From: an uncultured Oribacterium sp.
GTDB taxonomy: Bacteria > Bacillota > Clostridia > Lachnospirales > Lachnospiraceae
Assembly: GCA_946413525.1 (NCBI GenBank)
Contig: CAMKKZ010000006.1
Span: forward strand, 1 to 64,000
Direction of reading: 5' to 3'
Length of the DNA stretch: 64,000 bases
A program made the position numbers and the translations under genes. Positions 9,546 through 19,357 of the stretch are shown in pieces. The notes under the pieces are model-generated. The model had not been told where the DNA came from. It saw only the letters and a list, made by a program, of their open reading frames with translations, and did no database searches. Each line of letters begins with the position of its first letter. The first letter of the stretch is position 1.

Positions 9546-11365
9546 CATTTGAGTCCAAGATATTTTTCCCACATGTCTATGCTGCCCAGTTTTTGATATC
9601 CTTTTCTGTATTCTTTTGAGATGCTTTTGAAACGGCAGAGTAGAACTATTTCCATTTTCAAAATCATCCCTACAATACGTAATATGGCGCCCCAGTTCTT
9701 TTTGGCAATTGCTCCTCTCCTGTTAAAGGGTTCGTAAAGAAACGCTTTTTTCCTGCGATATGCCTTGAGCCGGGATTCTGTTGCGGAAATAGGGATGATT
9801 CCTTTTTTGGAAGGAAGGAAACAGCCATTAAGGGTATACAATTTCCATTTGTTTAAAAGGCCTGAAAACTCTGAGCAAAGGTAGCGTTCGCGTATTTCCT
9901 TAAGTCCGTATCCTGCCGTATAATCCTCTATTTCTTTTTCAAGACTGTCCGGAAGCTCCCATTCGGAATAGGGCTTCATGGGCATGCCTTTGCGATACAG
10001 GGCCATAAGGGAAGAATGCAGTTTCTCGGGATCGGTTCCGGAAAGCCAGTCCGGCCCTTTCATAAAGTCGCGGAGTCCAAGGCAGGCCAGCTCGGCCTCA
10101 GCATACCGGAAGGAAAGGAGCATGGAAAGAACCTGCTGAATGCTCCACCTGCCTATGTCCCGGAGCCGAACCCTGGGATCAAAAACTGCGGTATTGATCA
10201 GACCATTCCGCATATCGTAATATTTGTTCACGCCTGTAAAAGTCAGTTCGAAACCGCGATGCCAGACGCAGATTCCGTTCAGGAAGACTATCCCCGCTTC
10301 CCCGACACTGCGACCATAGGTCATGTCATCATAATGGATAAAGAGAGGCATTGGCAGCCCGGCCTGTCTGACGGTCTTGAGCGAGTAGCAGCAGCACCAC
10401 CAGCCACTGTAAGTGCCTTCTTCGCTTTTTGGAGATGTCATGTATTCAGCGCTGGCATTTTTGTATTCCCGCATATCGTCCAGCATGTGCCTGTTAACAA
10501 TACGGAAATCTTTATAGGATTCCCCGGAAGCATATTGCAGGTAGGGAAAATCTTCACGGAGCAGGGCTCCTCCAATGCTGATGCCGCGGTATTCATCCCG
10601 CAGCATGGCCAGCAGGGCATACAGCCTTGTGAAAAGGTCCCAATGAAAGACCGCATCGTCATCCATCAGAAGCACGTGGGATATTTTTTCTTTGGATTCC
10701 CTTTTCAGGGCTTCCAGTATTCCTCTCGTAAAGCCGCCGGTTCCTCCCGCGTTTTTGTTCGGGAAAACCTGAATTTTCCCATTTGTCGCCGTTGTCAGAT
10801 CCCGGATTTCATCAAGTCCCGGCAAAGTGTTTCCATTATCTATAATGAAAACGCTAAGATGCTTTCCGGCCTCCTCGCCGCTTTGAAAAACCTTATACAG
10901 GAGGGTTTTCATATTGCCGATCACGTAGTTTTCCCGGTGGAACGTGCAGATATCCAAGGCTATATTGATTTCAGACAGTTGGCTGGACTCTCCCGTAAAG
11001 CAGCCTTCCGCAAAGCACGAATCGCTTTCGCCGTTTTTTTGCAGTGAAATCCAGAATAAGCCTTTATCAAATTTACTATAAGGAAATTCTATATGGTAAT
11101 CCTTTGTTTCTTCTGCCAAAAGATCCACTCTTTTGATTTCATCCCGGTCATGCATAAGCCGGAGCCTGCTGTAGCCCCGGAGACGGATTTCTACGGCAAG
11201 GGATTGAAGGTTTGTATAAACCTTTCTCTTTTCGATATAAAATAGATTAAAATATCCGTCCAGATCGATCCACTGCCCGTCCTGGGAGATATGGTAATAC
11301 ATCTCCGGAATATTGCAGAATTCATTATCTGGAAAGAGGATGTTTTGTAAATGCATTGCTTTCAA
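9545..11365 (-). CDS. GlfT2-like glycosyltransferase family 2
   Basis: FPNKNAGGTGGFTRGI, VLLMDDDAVF, PLFIHYDDMTYGRSV, WHRGFE. Confidence 0.8.
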   Translation of the reverse strand: MKAMHLQNILFPDNEFCNIPEMYYHISQDGQWIDLDGYFNLFYIEKRKVYTNLQSLAVEIRLRGYSRLRLMHDRDEIKRVDLLAEETKDYHIEFPYSKFDKGLFWISLQKNGESDSCFAEGCFTGESSQLSEINIALDICTFHRENYVIGNMKTLLYKVFQSGEEAGKHLSVFIIDNGNTLPGLDEIRDLTTATNGKIQVFPNKNAGGTGGFTRGILEALKRESKEKISHVLLMDDDAVFHWDLFTRLYALLAMLRDEYRGISIGGALLREDFPYLQYASGESYKDFRIVNRHMLDDMREYKNASAEYMTSPKSEEGTYSGWWCCCYSLKTVRQAGLPMPLFIHYDDMTYGRSVGEAGIVFLNGICVWHRGFELTFTGVNKYYDMRNGLINTAVFDPRVRLRDIGRWSIQQVLSMLLSFRYAEAELACLGLRDFMKGPDWLSGTDPEKLHSSLMALYRKGMPMKPYSEWELPDSLEKEIEDYTAGYGLKEIRERYLCSEFSGLLNKWKLYTLNGCFLPSKKGIIPISATESRLKAYRRKKAFLYEPFNRRGAIAKKNWGAILRIVGMILKMEIVLLCRFKSISKEYRKGYQKLGSIDMWEKYLGLK

Positions 11366-11634
11366 CCCTGAAAAAATTTTGCTGTCTAATCGTTTTTCTA
11401 TTACGAGAAAATCGCTGAGAAAATAGACAAGAAGGAAGATGATGCTGATTTTATCCTATCTATGACGAATGGTCAACTTTTCCCTGAAAAGATTCGGGCG
11501 CGTTTAGGGAATTGCTGATGTTTTGACACGTCTTTTGACGCGTTTACTATATTTATCCTTATTTCTATGCTATAATCACAAAGTAAGGATGATTCTGTAA
11601 AGAGTCTGAATGGAATTAAGAGAAGTTCGGAGGG

Positions 11635-12618
11635 GTGTGGTTGAAGGCTGTTTTTACGGTTTTGCATTATAAAGATGACAGGGCGACAATACGCTGCGTT
11701 CGTTCTTTGCTTCGGCTGAAAGGCATTGAGGAATGCAGGATTCTGGTTTACGATAACGGCTCTTTGGACGGCAGCGGTGAGAGGGTTTCTGAATATTTTT
11801 CCGGGGTGCCGCTTTTTGAATGCCATATTTCTCACACCCCCCAGGGTTTCAGCAGGGGGAATAATGAAGTTTATGAAATGGCAAAGACGTTTTCGCCGCG
11901 TTTTATTATTGTCCTGAATAATGATATTTGCGTCAGGGACAGGGATTTTCTCATCCGGCTTGAGGAGCTTGACCAGGAAAATGGTTTTTTTATTATCGGG
12001 CCGGATATTTATAATCCCCTGGACGGGACGCATCAGGGACCGCTCTACGCGTCTTTTCCTTCCCGCGAACAGATTCTTCAGGATGTTTTTGCGCCCCGAA
12101 AAGAGCTTGAAGTATGGGAAAGATTGGAAGGGCAGAAGGATTTGAGATCAAGATTAAGATTGGGATTGAAATTGAAACGGGAGAGTTTTCTCTTCTTTTT
12201 AAAAAACCTTATGCCTGTTCCCCTGCTGGAAGCCGTCAGGACTTTTTTCAGGCAGATGTTTCCTTCCAATTATGTCTTGTCCGATTCCCAAAAAGACCGG
12301 TATGGCCGGGAACATAGAGATGCTGTGCTGCAGGGCTCCTGTATTATCGTCACCCGCAGATACATGGAGAGGGAGCGGGTGCTGTTTGAGCCGGAAACAA
12401 AGTTTTACCATGAGGAGCTGTTGCTGGCGCTGAAGTGCAGGACTCTTGGTTATAGTACCTTATATACACCGAGGCTGCAGGTATATCATTTTCATGGCGC
12501 CGCCACCAGGAAGCGTAATCACGGTGACATCCGGAAAAGCCTTGAATTTGCCTGTCGCAACATGGAGGAATCCTGGAAAATTTTTGATGGCGCAATGGAG
12601 AATAATCCATGGGAATAA
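11635..12618 (+). CDS. Glycosyltransferase family 2 (rhamnosyltransferase-like), GTG start
   Basis: VYDNGSLDGSGERV, GFSRGNNEVYEMAK, VLNNDICVRDRDF. Confidence 0.8.
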   Translation: MWLKAVFTVLHYKDDRATIRCVRSLLRLKGIEECRILVYDNGSLDGSGERVSEYFSGVPLFECHISHTPQGFSRGNNEVYEMAKTFSPRFIIVLNNDICVRDRDFLIRLEELDQENGFFIIGPDIYNPLDGTHQGPLYASFPSREQILQDVFAPRKELEVWERLEGQKDLRSRLRLGLKLKRESFLFFLKNLMPVPLLEAVRTFFRQMFPSNYVLSDSQKDRYGREHRDAVLQGSCIIVTRRYMERERVLFEPETKFYHEELLLALKCRTLGYSTLYTPRLQVYHFHGAATRKRNHGDIRKSLEFACRNMEESWKIFDGAMENNPWE

Positions 12619-14153
12619 AGATTCATTCGGTGGCTTACAATTATATTATGGATATCATTCTTAAGATATCCTCGATTTTATTTCCTTTGATTACTTTCCC
12701 TTACGTTTCCAGAGTGCTTCTTGCGGAGGGGACAGGGAAGGTGGCGTTTGGGGCGAGCATCATAAGTTATTTTTCCTTGCTTGCCTCTCTGGGTATTCCG
12801 GCTTACGGCGTAAAGGTGTGCGCCGAGTCACGGGGGGACAGGACGGAGCTCAGCCGTACTGTACAGGAACTTCTGATCATAAACATGGTCAGCGTGCTTT
12901 TTTCCTATGCCGCGTTTCTCGTGCTTCTTTTTCAGCTTCCGCAGCTCTCAGATGACAAGGGCCTTCTTCTCATCCAATCCGCGGATATTTTGCTGAGCGC
13001 CATCGGAGTGGAGTGGTTTTACAGGGCAATAGAGCAATATGATTACATAACCGTAAGGAATCTTTTTTTTAAGATTCTGGCGGTAGTGGCCATGTTTGTC
13101 TTTGTGAAAACAAAAGAAGATTATGTGATTTATGGGGCTACGACGATCATAGGGACCGTGGGCTCCAATTTTCTGAATCTGTTCAGGCTCCGTTCTTTTA
13201 TTTCCCTGCGTCCTGTAGGGGGCTACAGGATAAGGAGGCATATTAAGCCGATACTGATGCTTTTTTTTTATACGGCAGCCACTATGGTTTATACGAACCT
13301 GGATACGGTCATGCTGGGCTTTATCTCAGGGAAGGCGGAAGTTGGGATTTATAATGCTGCGGTACGCCTGAAGGTTTTGCTGACTGGCGTAGTTACCGCG
13401 TTGGGCTCAGTTACCCTTTCGAGGGTATCGTTTTACCTTTCGAGGAAGGACGGGCAGGAAAAGGCAGATTCCCTTATCCGTCGCTCGTTTGCTTTTGTGT
13501 TGTTCCTTTCCTTTCCCCTCACGGTTTACATTTTGCTGGAAGCGGAAGCGATCATTCTGTTTCTTGCCGGTTCCGCCTTTTTCCGGGCGGCCGTGGCGAT
13601 GAGATGGATCATGCCGACCCTGATATTTATCGGTCTTAGCAGCGTGACGGCCTGGCAGATTCTGATCCCCGCCGGAAAGAATGGGATTACTCTTTGTGGG
13701 TCGCTTATTGGGGCGGGGGTGGATCTTTTGCTGAATGCCGCGCTGATCCCACGCTTTGGGGCGGCAGGGGCGGCTATAGGGACATTGGCGGCGGAGGCTT
13801 GCGTTTTTTTCTTCCATGCTTTCGCGCTCCGGGAGCTTGTAGGGAGAACGCTGTCTTTTCGGGAAATGATTAAAATATCCACGGGATGCATCCTTGCTTT
13901 GATTTCGGCATTCTTTGGCCGTATGCTTGCGTCACGGTTCAATGCGCTTATACCGGATTCTGTCTGGTATCTTTTTTGGGAAATACTCATTACGGGAGTG
14001 CTCTTTTTTGGCACATATATTATTTCCATCCTGGCTTTGAAAGAAGAGTCGGCTGTCTATATTGCGAGGGGGCTTTTTAATCGTTTGGGAATTTCTCAAA
14101 GCCCGGAGGCAATGATCCGCAAAAAAAAGGAAAAAGAAAGGAATGAGAGATGA
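12609..14153 (+). CDS. Oligosaccharide flippase (Wzx/RfbX-like)
   Basis: ~14 TM; ISSILFPLITFPYVSRVLLAEGTGKVAFG, NLDTVMLGFISGKAEVGIYNAAVRL. Confidence 0.85.
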   Translation: MGIKIHSVAYNYIMDIILKISSILFPLITFPYVSRVLLAEGTGKVAFGASIISYFSLLASLGIPAYGVKVCAESRGDRTELSRTVQELLIINMVSVLFSYAAFLVLLFQLPQLSDDKGLLLIQSADILLSAIGVEWFYRAIEQYDYITVRNLFFKILAVVAMFVFVKTKEDYVIYGATTIIGTVGSNFLNLFRLRSFISLRPVGGYRIRRHIKPILMLFFYTAATMVYTNLDTVMLGFISGKAEVGIYNAAVRLKVLLTGVVTALGSVTLSRVSFYLSRKDGQEKADSLIRRSFAFVLFLSFPLTVYILLEAEAIILFLAGSAFFRAAVAMRWIMPTLIFIGLSSVTAWQILIPAGKNGITLCGSLIGAGVDLLLNAALIPRFGAAGAAIGTLAAEACVFFFHAFALRELVGRTLSFREMIKISTGCILALISAFFGRMLASRFNALIPDSVWYLFWEILITGVLFFGTYIISILALKEESAVYIARGLFNRLGISQSPEAMIRKKKEKERNER

Positions 14154-15517
14154 GCGAGATAAAAGGAATGGCATCCGCGAATCTGAATGAAAATGAAATA
14201 GAAAAGGGGTGCGTGGGGGAAAAGCGGTTTGATCAGGGATTTTGGGCAGTTTTAAAGGGGAAGCTAATACGATGGGGGCATATTATTCTTGCCCCGCTTT
14301 TGTTCGTGCTGGCAAATCAGGAGGGTATACGGAACGAGCGCCATGCTCCGTTTTATATGCTTTTGCTTCCCATGGCACTGTTTATTTTCTGCTTTCGGAA
14401 CAGGCGCCGCGGCTTTTCCCTGCATCCTGAAAACCGTATTTTTACTGTGGCAGGCATTACTTCTGTTGCGGGGAGCCTCCTGTACGCATTTTTCTTTTGG
14501 AAGAAGAACAAATATTCCTGGGGAATTGAGCCATCTGTGGATATCAATTATTTTCTGGGACTTCTGCTGCTGTTTTATGTATGCCGATATGAAGCGGAGA
14601 ACCATGACGAAGAATACTTCATTGGCATGTGCATAGTCGGTACGGTAATCCTCCTTTGTACGATTCCCGCTATTCGTGAATATATCATAAAAGCTTTTAT
14701 GGGAAGAAAGAAACGTATCTATTATCGTGCTAAAACGGTATTCCGAAACCCGATCCCCGGTGGGAATATGTTCATACTGGGCTTTTGGCTCCCTACGGTG
14801 CTGAAAAACAAAAAGCTTGAATTCTTTTTGAAATTCCTGCTGTATATACCGGCTGTACTTATCCTGAATACGAGAAGCTCCCAGGTCTCCATGCTCATAT
14901 CGCTTCTTCTGTTTTTTGCGCTGAACGCAAAAAATATTGTTTCGTGGATTCGGGAGACGGGCAGGAAGAAGCCGCTGCTTCTTTTGTTTTTATTGGTACT
15001 TTTGCTTGCCGCGGCTGCCGGGATTTATTCACAGCGGGATTTTCTGGTCAAGGGTCCCCTGCGCCGTCTGATTTACAGATCTTTGTCAAAGGATAAAGGG
15101 AGACTCGGCTTTATAAAGGTATTTATTCCCGCATACCTGCGACAGGATCTGATTTTCCAGTTCTTTGGGCATGGCTTTGATTCATTGAAGGTGCTAATTT
15201 ATAATTCCCCTGCCAATTTCGGGCTATATTATTGCGACAATATGTTTCTTACGATTCTTTATGAGCATGGATTGATCGCCATTGCCGCAATCGGTGCCAT
15301 CGTGCTTCGCGGGATGAAATACATAGCAAAAACTGGAATCATGAACCGGAAATCCGCCTTTGCCATGGCTTTCATAGCATCGATGTTTCCTGCGTTCTTT
15401 TATGAAATGCATGGTTGGGGGGCGCCGGTTTCGGTTTGTATCATGTGCCTGGCTATTATGGCGGATCCGGAGGGTTTGCGAGGGCAGCGGCAAGAAGAGT
15501 TGCCTCACGGCTTATAG
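14150..15517 (+). CDS. O-antigen ligase/polymerase-like membrane protein
   Basis: Multi-TM; ATGA overlap with flippase; large periplasmic loop. Confidence 0.65.
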   Translation: MSEIKGMASANLNENEIEKGCVGEKRFDQGFWAVLKGKLIRWGHIILAPLLFVLANQEGIRNERHAPFYMLLLPMALFIFCFRNRRRGFSLHPENRIFTVAGITSVAGSLLYAFFFWKKNKYSWGIEPSVDINYFLGLLLLFYVCRYEAENHDEEYFIGMCIVGTVILLCTIPAIREYIIKAFMGRKKRIYYRAKTVFRNPIPGGNMFILGFWLPTVLKNKKLEFFLKFLLYIPAVLILNTRSSQVSMLISLLLFFALNAKNIVSWIRETGRKKPLLLLFLLVLLLAAAAGIYSQRDFLVKGPLRRLIYRSLSKDKGRLGFIKVFIPAYLRQDLIFQFFGHGFDSLKVLIYNSPANFGLYYCDNMFLTILYEHGLIAIAAIGAIVLRGMKYIAKTGIMNRKSAFAMAFIASMFPAFFYEMHGWGAPVSVCIMCLAIMADPEGLRGQRQEELPHGL

Positions 15518-16122
15518 GTCTTCCTGCCGCTTGCGCCCGGAATGCCTTCTTCGTCCCGGTATTTCGCCACCGTGCGGCGGGAGATGCTGATGCCGCGTTC
15601 CGCCAGCTTTTCACATAACAGGCGGTTGCTGTAGGGCTTTCTCCGGTCCTCTTTTTCGATAATATCCTTCAGCTCGCGTTTGATGTCCTGGGGGGTGAAG
15701 CTCTGTTCCTCCATAGCTGCCGAGCGGGTGTCCCGGGATGTGGCTTTTCTCTGGAAAAAGATTTCCATCGGAAATATACCCCAGCTACACTGCAGGTATT
15801 TGCGGCCGACGGCGCGGCTGACGGTGGATTCATGGATGTCAAGGGCCTCCGCAACATCCGCTAGCTTCAGGGGCTTAAGCCTTCCGGGGCCGTATCGGAA
15901 AAAATCATATTGCCTGGCCAGGATTTCCTCGGAGACCTTCATTATGGTGGAATGGCGCTGCGAAATGCACTGGTGTACCCATTCCACCTGTCTGATTTTC
16001 TTTTTCAGGTATTCCTTGACATCCTTGTCTTCGCAATTTGTGGAAAGCTGCCGGTAATAGCTGTTGACATTGATTGCGGGCATGTCCCTGCTGTTTAGGG
16101 ATAAATCAAAGTGTACGTCCAC
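15505..16122 (-). pseudogene. rpoN: Truncated RNA polymerase sigma-54 factor (C-terminal part only)
   Basis: HTH VAEALDIHESTVSRAVGRKYLQC and RpoN box SRRTVAKYRDEEGIP; N-terminal regions missing; 5' end abuts repeat element. Confidence 0.75.
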
Positions 16123-16133
16123 TCGGATAGGAG

Positions 16134-16204
16134 CCGTATAGCCTGCGATGCCGCATCTGTTTGTCGGTAATTAAAATGGCCAAAAAACCACTTTAATAAA
16201 GGAG
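16134..16204 (+). repeat. Leader element (B type), preceded by the tail of another copy
   Basis: gccgtatagcctgcgatgccgcatctgtttgtcggtaattaaaatggccaaaaaaccactttaataaaggagg. Confidence 0.9.
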
Positions 16205-16209
16205 GAAAG

Positions 16210-16674
16210 ATGGGCACATATATTAATCCCGGGAATGAGAGTATGAAAAAGGCGGTCAGATCCCAGATTTATGTGGACAAAACAGGAATGCTCCGGGTCT
16301 TGAATGAGAATATAAACGGCGAGAAATGCTGTTTCGCCGTGAGCCGCCCCCGCAGATTCGGGAAATCCCAGGCGTGTGGAATGATTGACGCCTATTACAG
16401 CGTGGGCTGTGATTCCAGAGATCTTTTCGCGCCTTTTGAAATTGCCGGTGACGCAGGATTTGAGGAGCATCAGGGAAAGTGCCCCGCTATGATCGTGGAG
16501 CTTAAGTGGAACCGTTCCGCAAAGGCTGCTATCCGTCAAATTTAGGAGAAGAGATATGCGGGGGCGCTTTCCGGCTATCCTGGGGAAATCCTGCTTGTAG
16601 GGATTAATTATTCAAAAAAAACCGGAAAATATAGCTGTAGGATCGAGTCGGTTTGTCAGGAGGGCTCTGACTGA
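16210..16674 (+). pseudogene. Internally deleted AAA-ATPase/PD-(D/E)XK (DUF1703-type) gene with in-frame stop
   Basis: N-term YVDKTGMLRVLNEN..RPRRFGKS joined to C-term MIVELKWNRSAKAAIRQI*EKRYAGALSGYPGEILLVGINYSKKTGKYSCRIE; TAG at 16543; compare 34157-35845. Confidence 0.85.
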
Positions 16675-16843
16675 AAATGCTTCTATTATTCATCATATCT
16701 TGCGTCATTATTAAGAATATATTAATGATTGATGTGTTATAATGAAATGGTAAAATTTTTTTGGCTTTCCAAGTGGCAAAAAGTCATTTTAATGAGGAAG
16801 GAAAGCCGGAGAAACGGACTCGTAAATGCTTAGGGAGGACAAT

Positions 16844-18472
16844 ATGAAGATCAAGACACTTGCGGTAATCACGGCATCGTGCCTGATGCTGGCAGCCTGC
16901 GGCGGGAATGCCGGCAACACGGCGACGACAGCGGCTGAAACCACAGCGGCTGAAACCACAGCGGCTGAAACCACGGCAGCCGAAACTACGGCGGCCGAGA
17001 CTACGGCGGCGGAAACCACAGCGGCGGACAAAGCCGTGACAGAAGCGGCAGAAGAGTCCAAGGCTGAGGAAACGGAAGAGTCAAAGGCTGAGGAAACTGA
17101 GGCAGCCGGTGAAGAGAATAAAGACGCGGCTGAGGACGATGGCATTGTCGGCTATTACAAGCTGACGAATATGCTGGAGAATGGTGAGCCCAGCGAAGAA
17201 ATGGCTGAGTTTGCGGAATATGGCATGAATATGTACCTGGTCCTGGAGGATGGTGGTACAGGCTATATGGATTTCTTCGGCGAGAAGCAGGATCTGAAGT
17301 GGGACGATAAGTCTGTTTTCCAGGAAGAGGATGAGGAACCGGCTGCCTATGAATATAAGGATGGCGTTCTTACCTTGACTCAGGAAGAGCAGACGATGGA
17401 GTTCACCAGGCTGACCGAGGATGAGCTTAAGGATTATGAAGAGAATGGCTCCGGCAGTCTTGACGACATTCTTGCGGCGATGGGAGGCTCTGAGGATGGC
17501 ACAAACGCGGATACTGAAGCTGATGCTGAGTCCGGGGATGCCGATGCGGCGGAAACGACTGCGGAGGTTCGCAAGGTGAACTTCTCAGGGGAAGGTCCTG
17601 CCGGCTATTACAAGCTGACGAAGATGCTTGAGAACGGTGTGGAAAGTGAGGATATGGCGCAGGTCGAACAGCTTGGCATGAACTTCTACCTTGCGTTGGA
17701 CGAGGACGGCACCGGATATATGAACATTCTTGGTGAGATTACCGAGCTTACCTGGGATGACACGAACATTACGGCAGAGGACGAGCCGGTTCCGTATACC
17801 TATGAAGACGGCGTCATGACTTTTGGCGATGATGAAATGACCATGGAGTTCACGAAGCTGAACGATGAAGAGATTGCCGCGTATGAGGCAGGCAGCGCGA
17901 GTGAGTTTGACGTGGAAGCTTTCCTTGGGTTGTTGATGGCCGCTGAAGAGGCAAGCGGGGAGCAGAGGACCGTGGAAGTCCGCAAGGTGAATTTCTCCGG
18001 TGAAGGCCCTGCCGGCTACTACAAGCTTGAGAAGATGCTTACGAATGGCGAAGAGCCCGAAGAGATGGCGGAGTTAGAGAAGCTTGGGATTAAGTTCTAC
18101 CTTGCGCTGGATGAGGACGGCACCGGTTATATCAACATGTTCGGAGAAATGTCGGATCTGACCTGGGACGATGCAAATGTCACTATGGATGACGAAGCGG
18201 TTCCTTATACTTTTGAAGACGGCACCCTGACCATGGCGAATGACGAGGAGACGACCATGGAATTTGTGAAGCTGACCGAAGAAGAGATTGCCGAGTATGA
18301 GGAAGGCAAGGTTCCCAGCCTTTCGACCCTGGTTGGGGCGATGGAAGCTCTTGAGGGCACTGACGCGGCAGAGGATGCTTCGGAAGAAGCTGTTGAAGAG
18401 GAAGCGGAAGACGCTGAAAGCGCAGCGGACGAAAGCGCGGAAGCAGAGACCGAGGCAGCCAAGACTGAATGA
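16844..18472 (+). CDS. Lipoprotein with three homologous ~140-aa repeats
   Basis: Lipobox LMLAACGG; TTAAE pentapeptides; three GYYKL(T/E)(N/K)ML..NG units. Confidence 0.75.
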   Translation: MKIKTLAVITASCLMLAACGGNAGNTATTAAETTAAETTAAETTAAETTAAETTAAETTAADKAVTEAAEESKAEETEESKAEETEAAGEENKDAAEDDGIVGYYKLTNMLENGEPSEEMAEFAEYGMNMYLVLEDGGTGYMDFFGEKQDLKWDDKSVFQEEDEEPAAYEYKDGVLTLTQEEQTMEFTRLTEDELKDYEENGSGSLDDILAAMGGSEDGTNADTEADAESGDADAAETTAEVRKVNFSGEGPAGYYKLTKMLENGVESEDMAQVEQLGMNFYLALDEDGTGYMNILGEITELTWDDTNITAEDEPVPYTYEDGVMTFGDDEMTMEFTKLNDEEIAAYEAGSASEFDVEAFLGLLMAAEEASGEQRTVEVRKVNFSGEGPAGYYKLEKMLTNGEEPEEMAELEKLGIKFYLALDEDGTGYINMFGEMSDLTWDDANVTMDDEAVPYTFEDGTLTMANDEETTMEFVKLTEEEIAEYEEGKVPSLSTLVGAMEALEGTDAAEDASEEAVEEEAEDAESAADESAEAETEAAKTE

Positions 18473-18539
18473 TTCCTTTTGATGCCTGAAATGTTTCCGT
18501 GGAAATACGGATTCATTAAGTTCTGAAAGAGGTCCGATA

Positions 18540-18585
18540 TAGGAAGCTCATTGCATAAAATGCAATGGGCTTCCTGTTTTTGTTC
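18540..18585 (+). terminator. Rho-independent terminator
   Basis: AGGAAGCTCATTGCAT-aaa-ATGCAATGGGCTTCCT then gttttt. Confidence 0.85.
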
Positions 18586-18789
18586 GAATTTACAAAATTT
18601 TTTACGATTCTTTAAAAATATGCTTTCCTTTTTGCATAAGACATGATAATATATAGCACGCATTTATAGTAATATTTAACATATCTTGACACTCTGGAGT
18701 CAATGTCAGATTGGGAAACAGATGAGACCCGGAAATCGTCTGCAACGATGAATCGTATATCATAATGCGCAAAGAGAATCCAGGGGGAG

Positions 18790-18857
18790 ACGATTTGCCT
18801 TCAGGCGGTTTGTAATGTCAGAACTCAGAGCTCTCAAAACTCACTCTGATATATGAG
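18790..18857 (+). repeat. Leader element (A type) upstream of cupin gene
   Basis: cgatttgccttcaggcggtttgtaatgtcagaactcagagctctcaaaactcactctgatatatgag. Confidence 0.85.
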
Positions 18858-18888
18858 TATTAGAATTATAAGATAAGGGAGGAATTGC

Positions 18889-19236
18889 ATGGTAAGGAGA
18901 AAGGACACTGTAACAAGCGTGCGGAAGCCCAGCCCTTTCGATGGCGTTGGGGAAATCACGGTACGCAGCCTTCTGGAGGGACCGGAGGAGATGTATGAGA
19001 AGGGCCGCGTGTTTGCCCATACCACGGTTTACCCGGGAAGCGCAATCGGCTTTCACAAGCATACAGGCGACGCTGAGACCTATTATATTATGAGCGGCTC
19101 GGGGAAGTATAATGACAATGGCACCATCGTGGATGTCCATCCCGGGGATGTCTATTTTTGCGGGGACGGCGAGAGCCATGGGATCGAGGCGATCGGCGAA
19201 CCGATCGAGATGATCGCCCTTATCCTTTATCATTGA
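18889..19236 (+). CDS. Cupin-domain protein
   Basis: GSAIGFHKHTGDAETYYIMSGSGKYNDNG..HPGDVYFCGDGESHGIE. Confidence 0.85.
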   Translation: MVRRKDTVTSVRKPSPFDGVGEITVRSLLEGPEEMYEKGRVFAHTTVYPGSAIGFHKHTGDAETYYIMSGSGKYNDNGTIVDVHPGDVYFCGDGESHGIEAIGEPIEMIALILYH

Positions 19237-19357
19237 GCTTTTTGCCATGTTGAGAGTTTTGCGGGATTCCCGAGAGAGCCGTGAAGGCCGGGGTGGGGAT
19301 GTCCGTGAATCATAGTTTCCAAAATCTCTTTTTTTTATGTGCGAATGGAGGAAAAGA

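Noticed and set aside
10016-11047. 343-aa plus-strand ORF
   Set aside because: Antisense to the well-supported GlfT2-like gene; no recognisable domain.
16762-16800. Leader element before the repeat lipoprotein
   Set aside because: aagtggcaaaaagtcattttaatgagg resembles the distal stem only; too degenerate to call.
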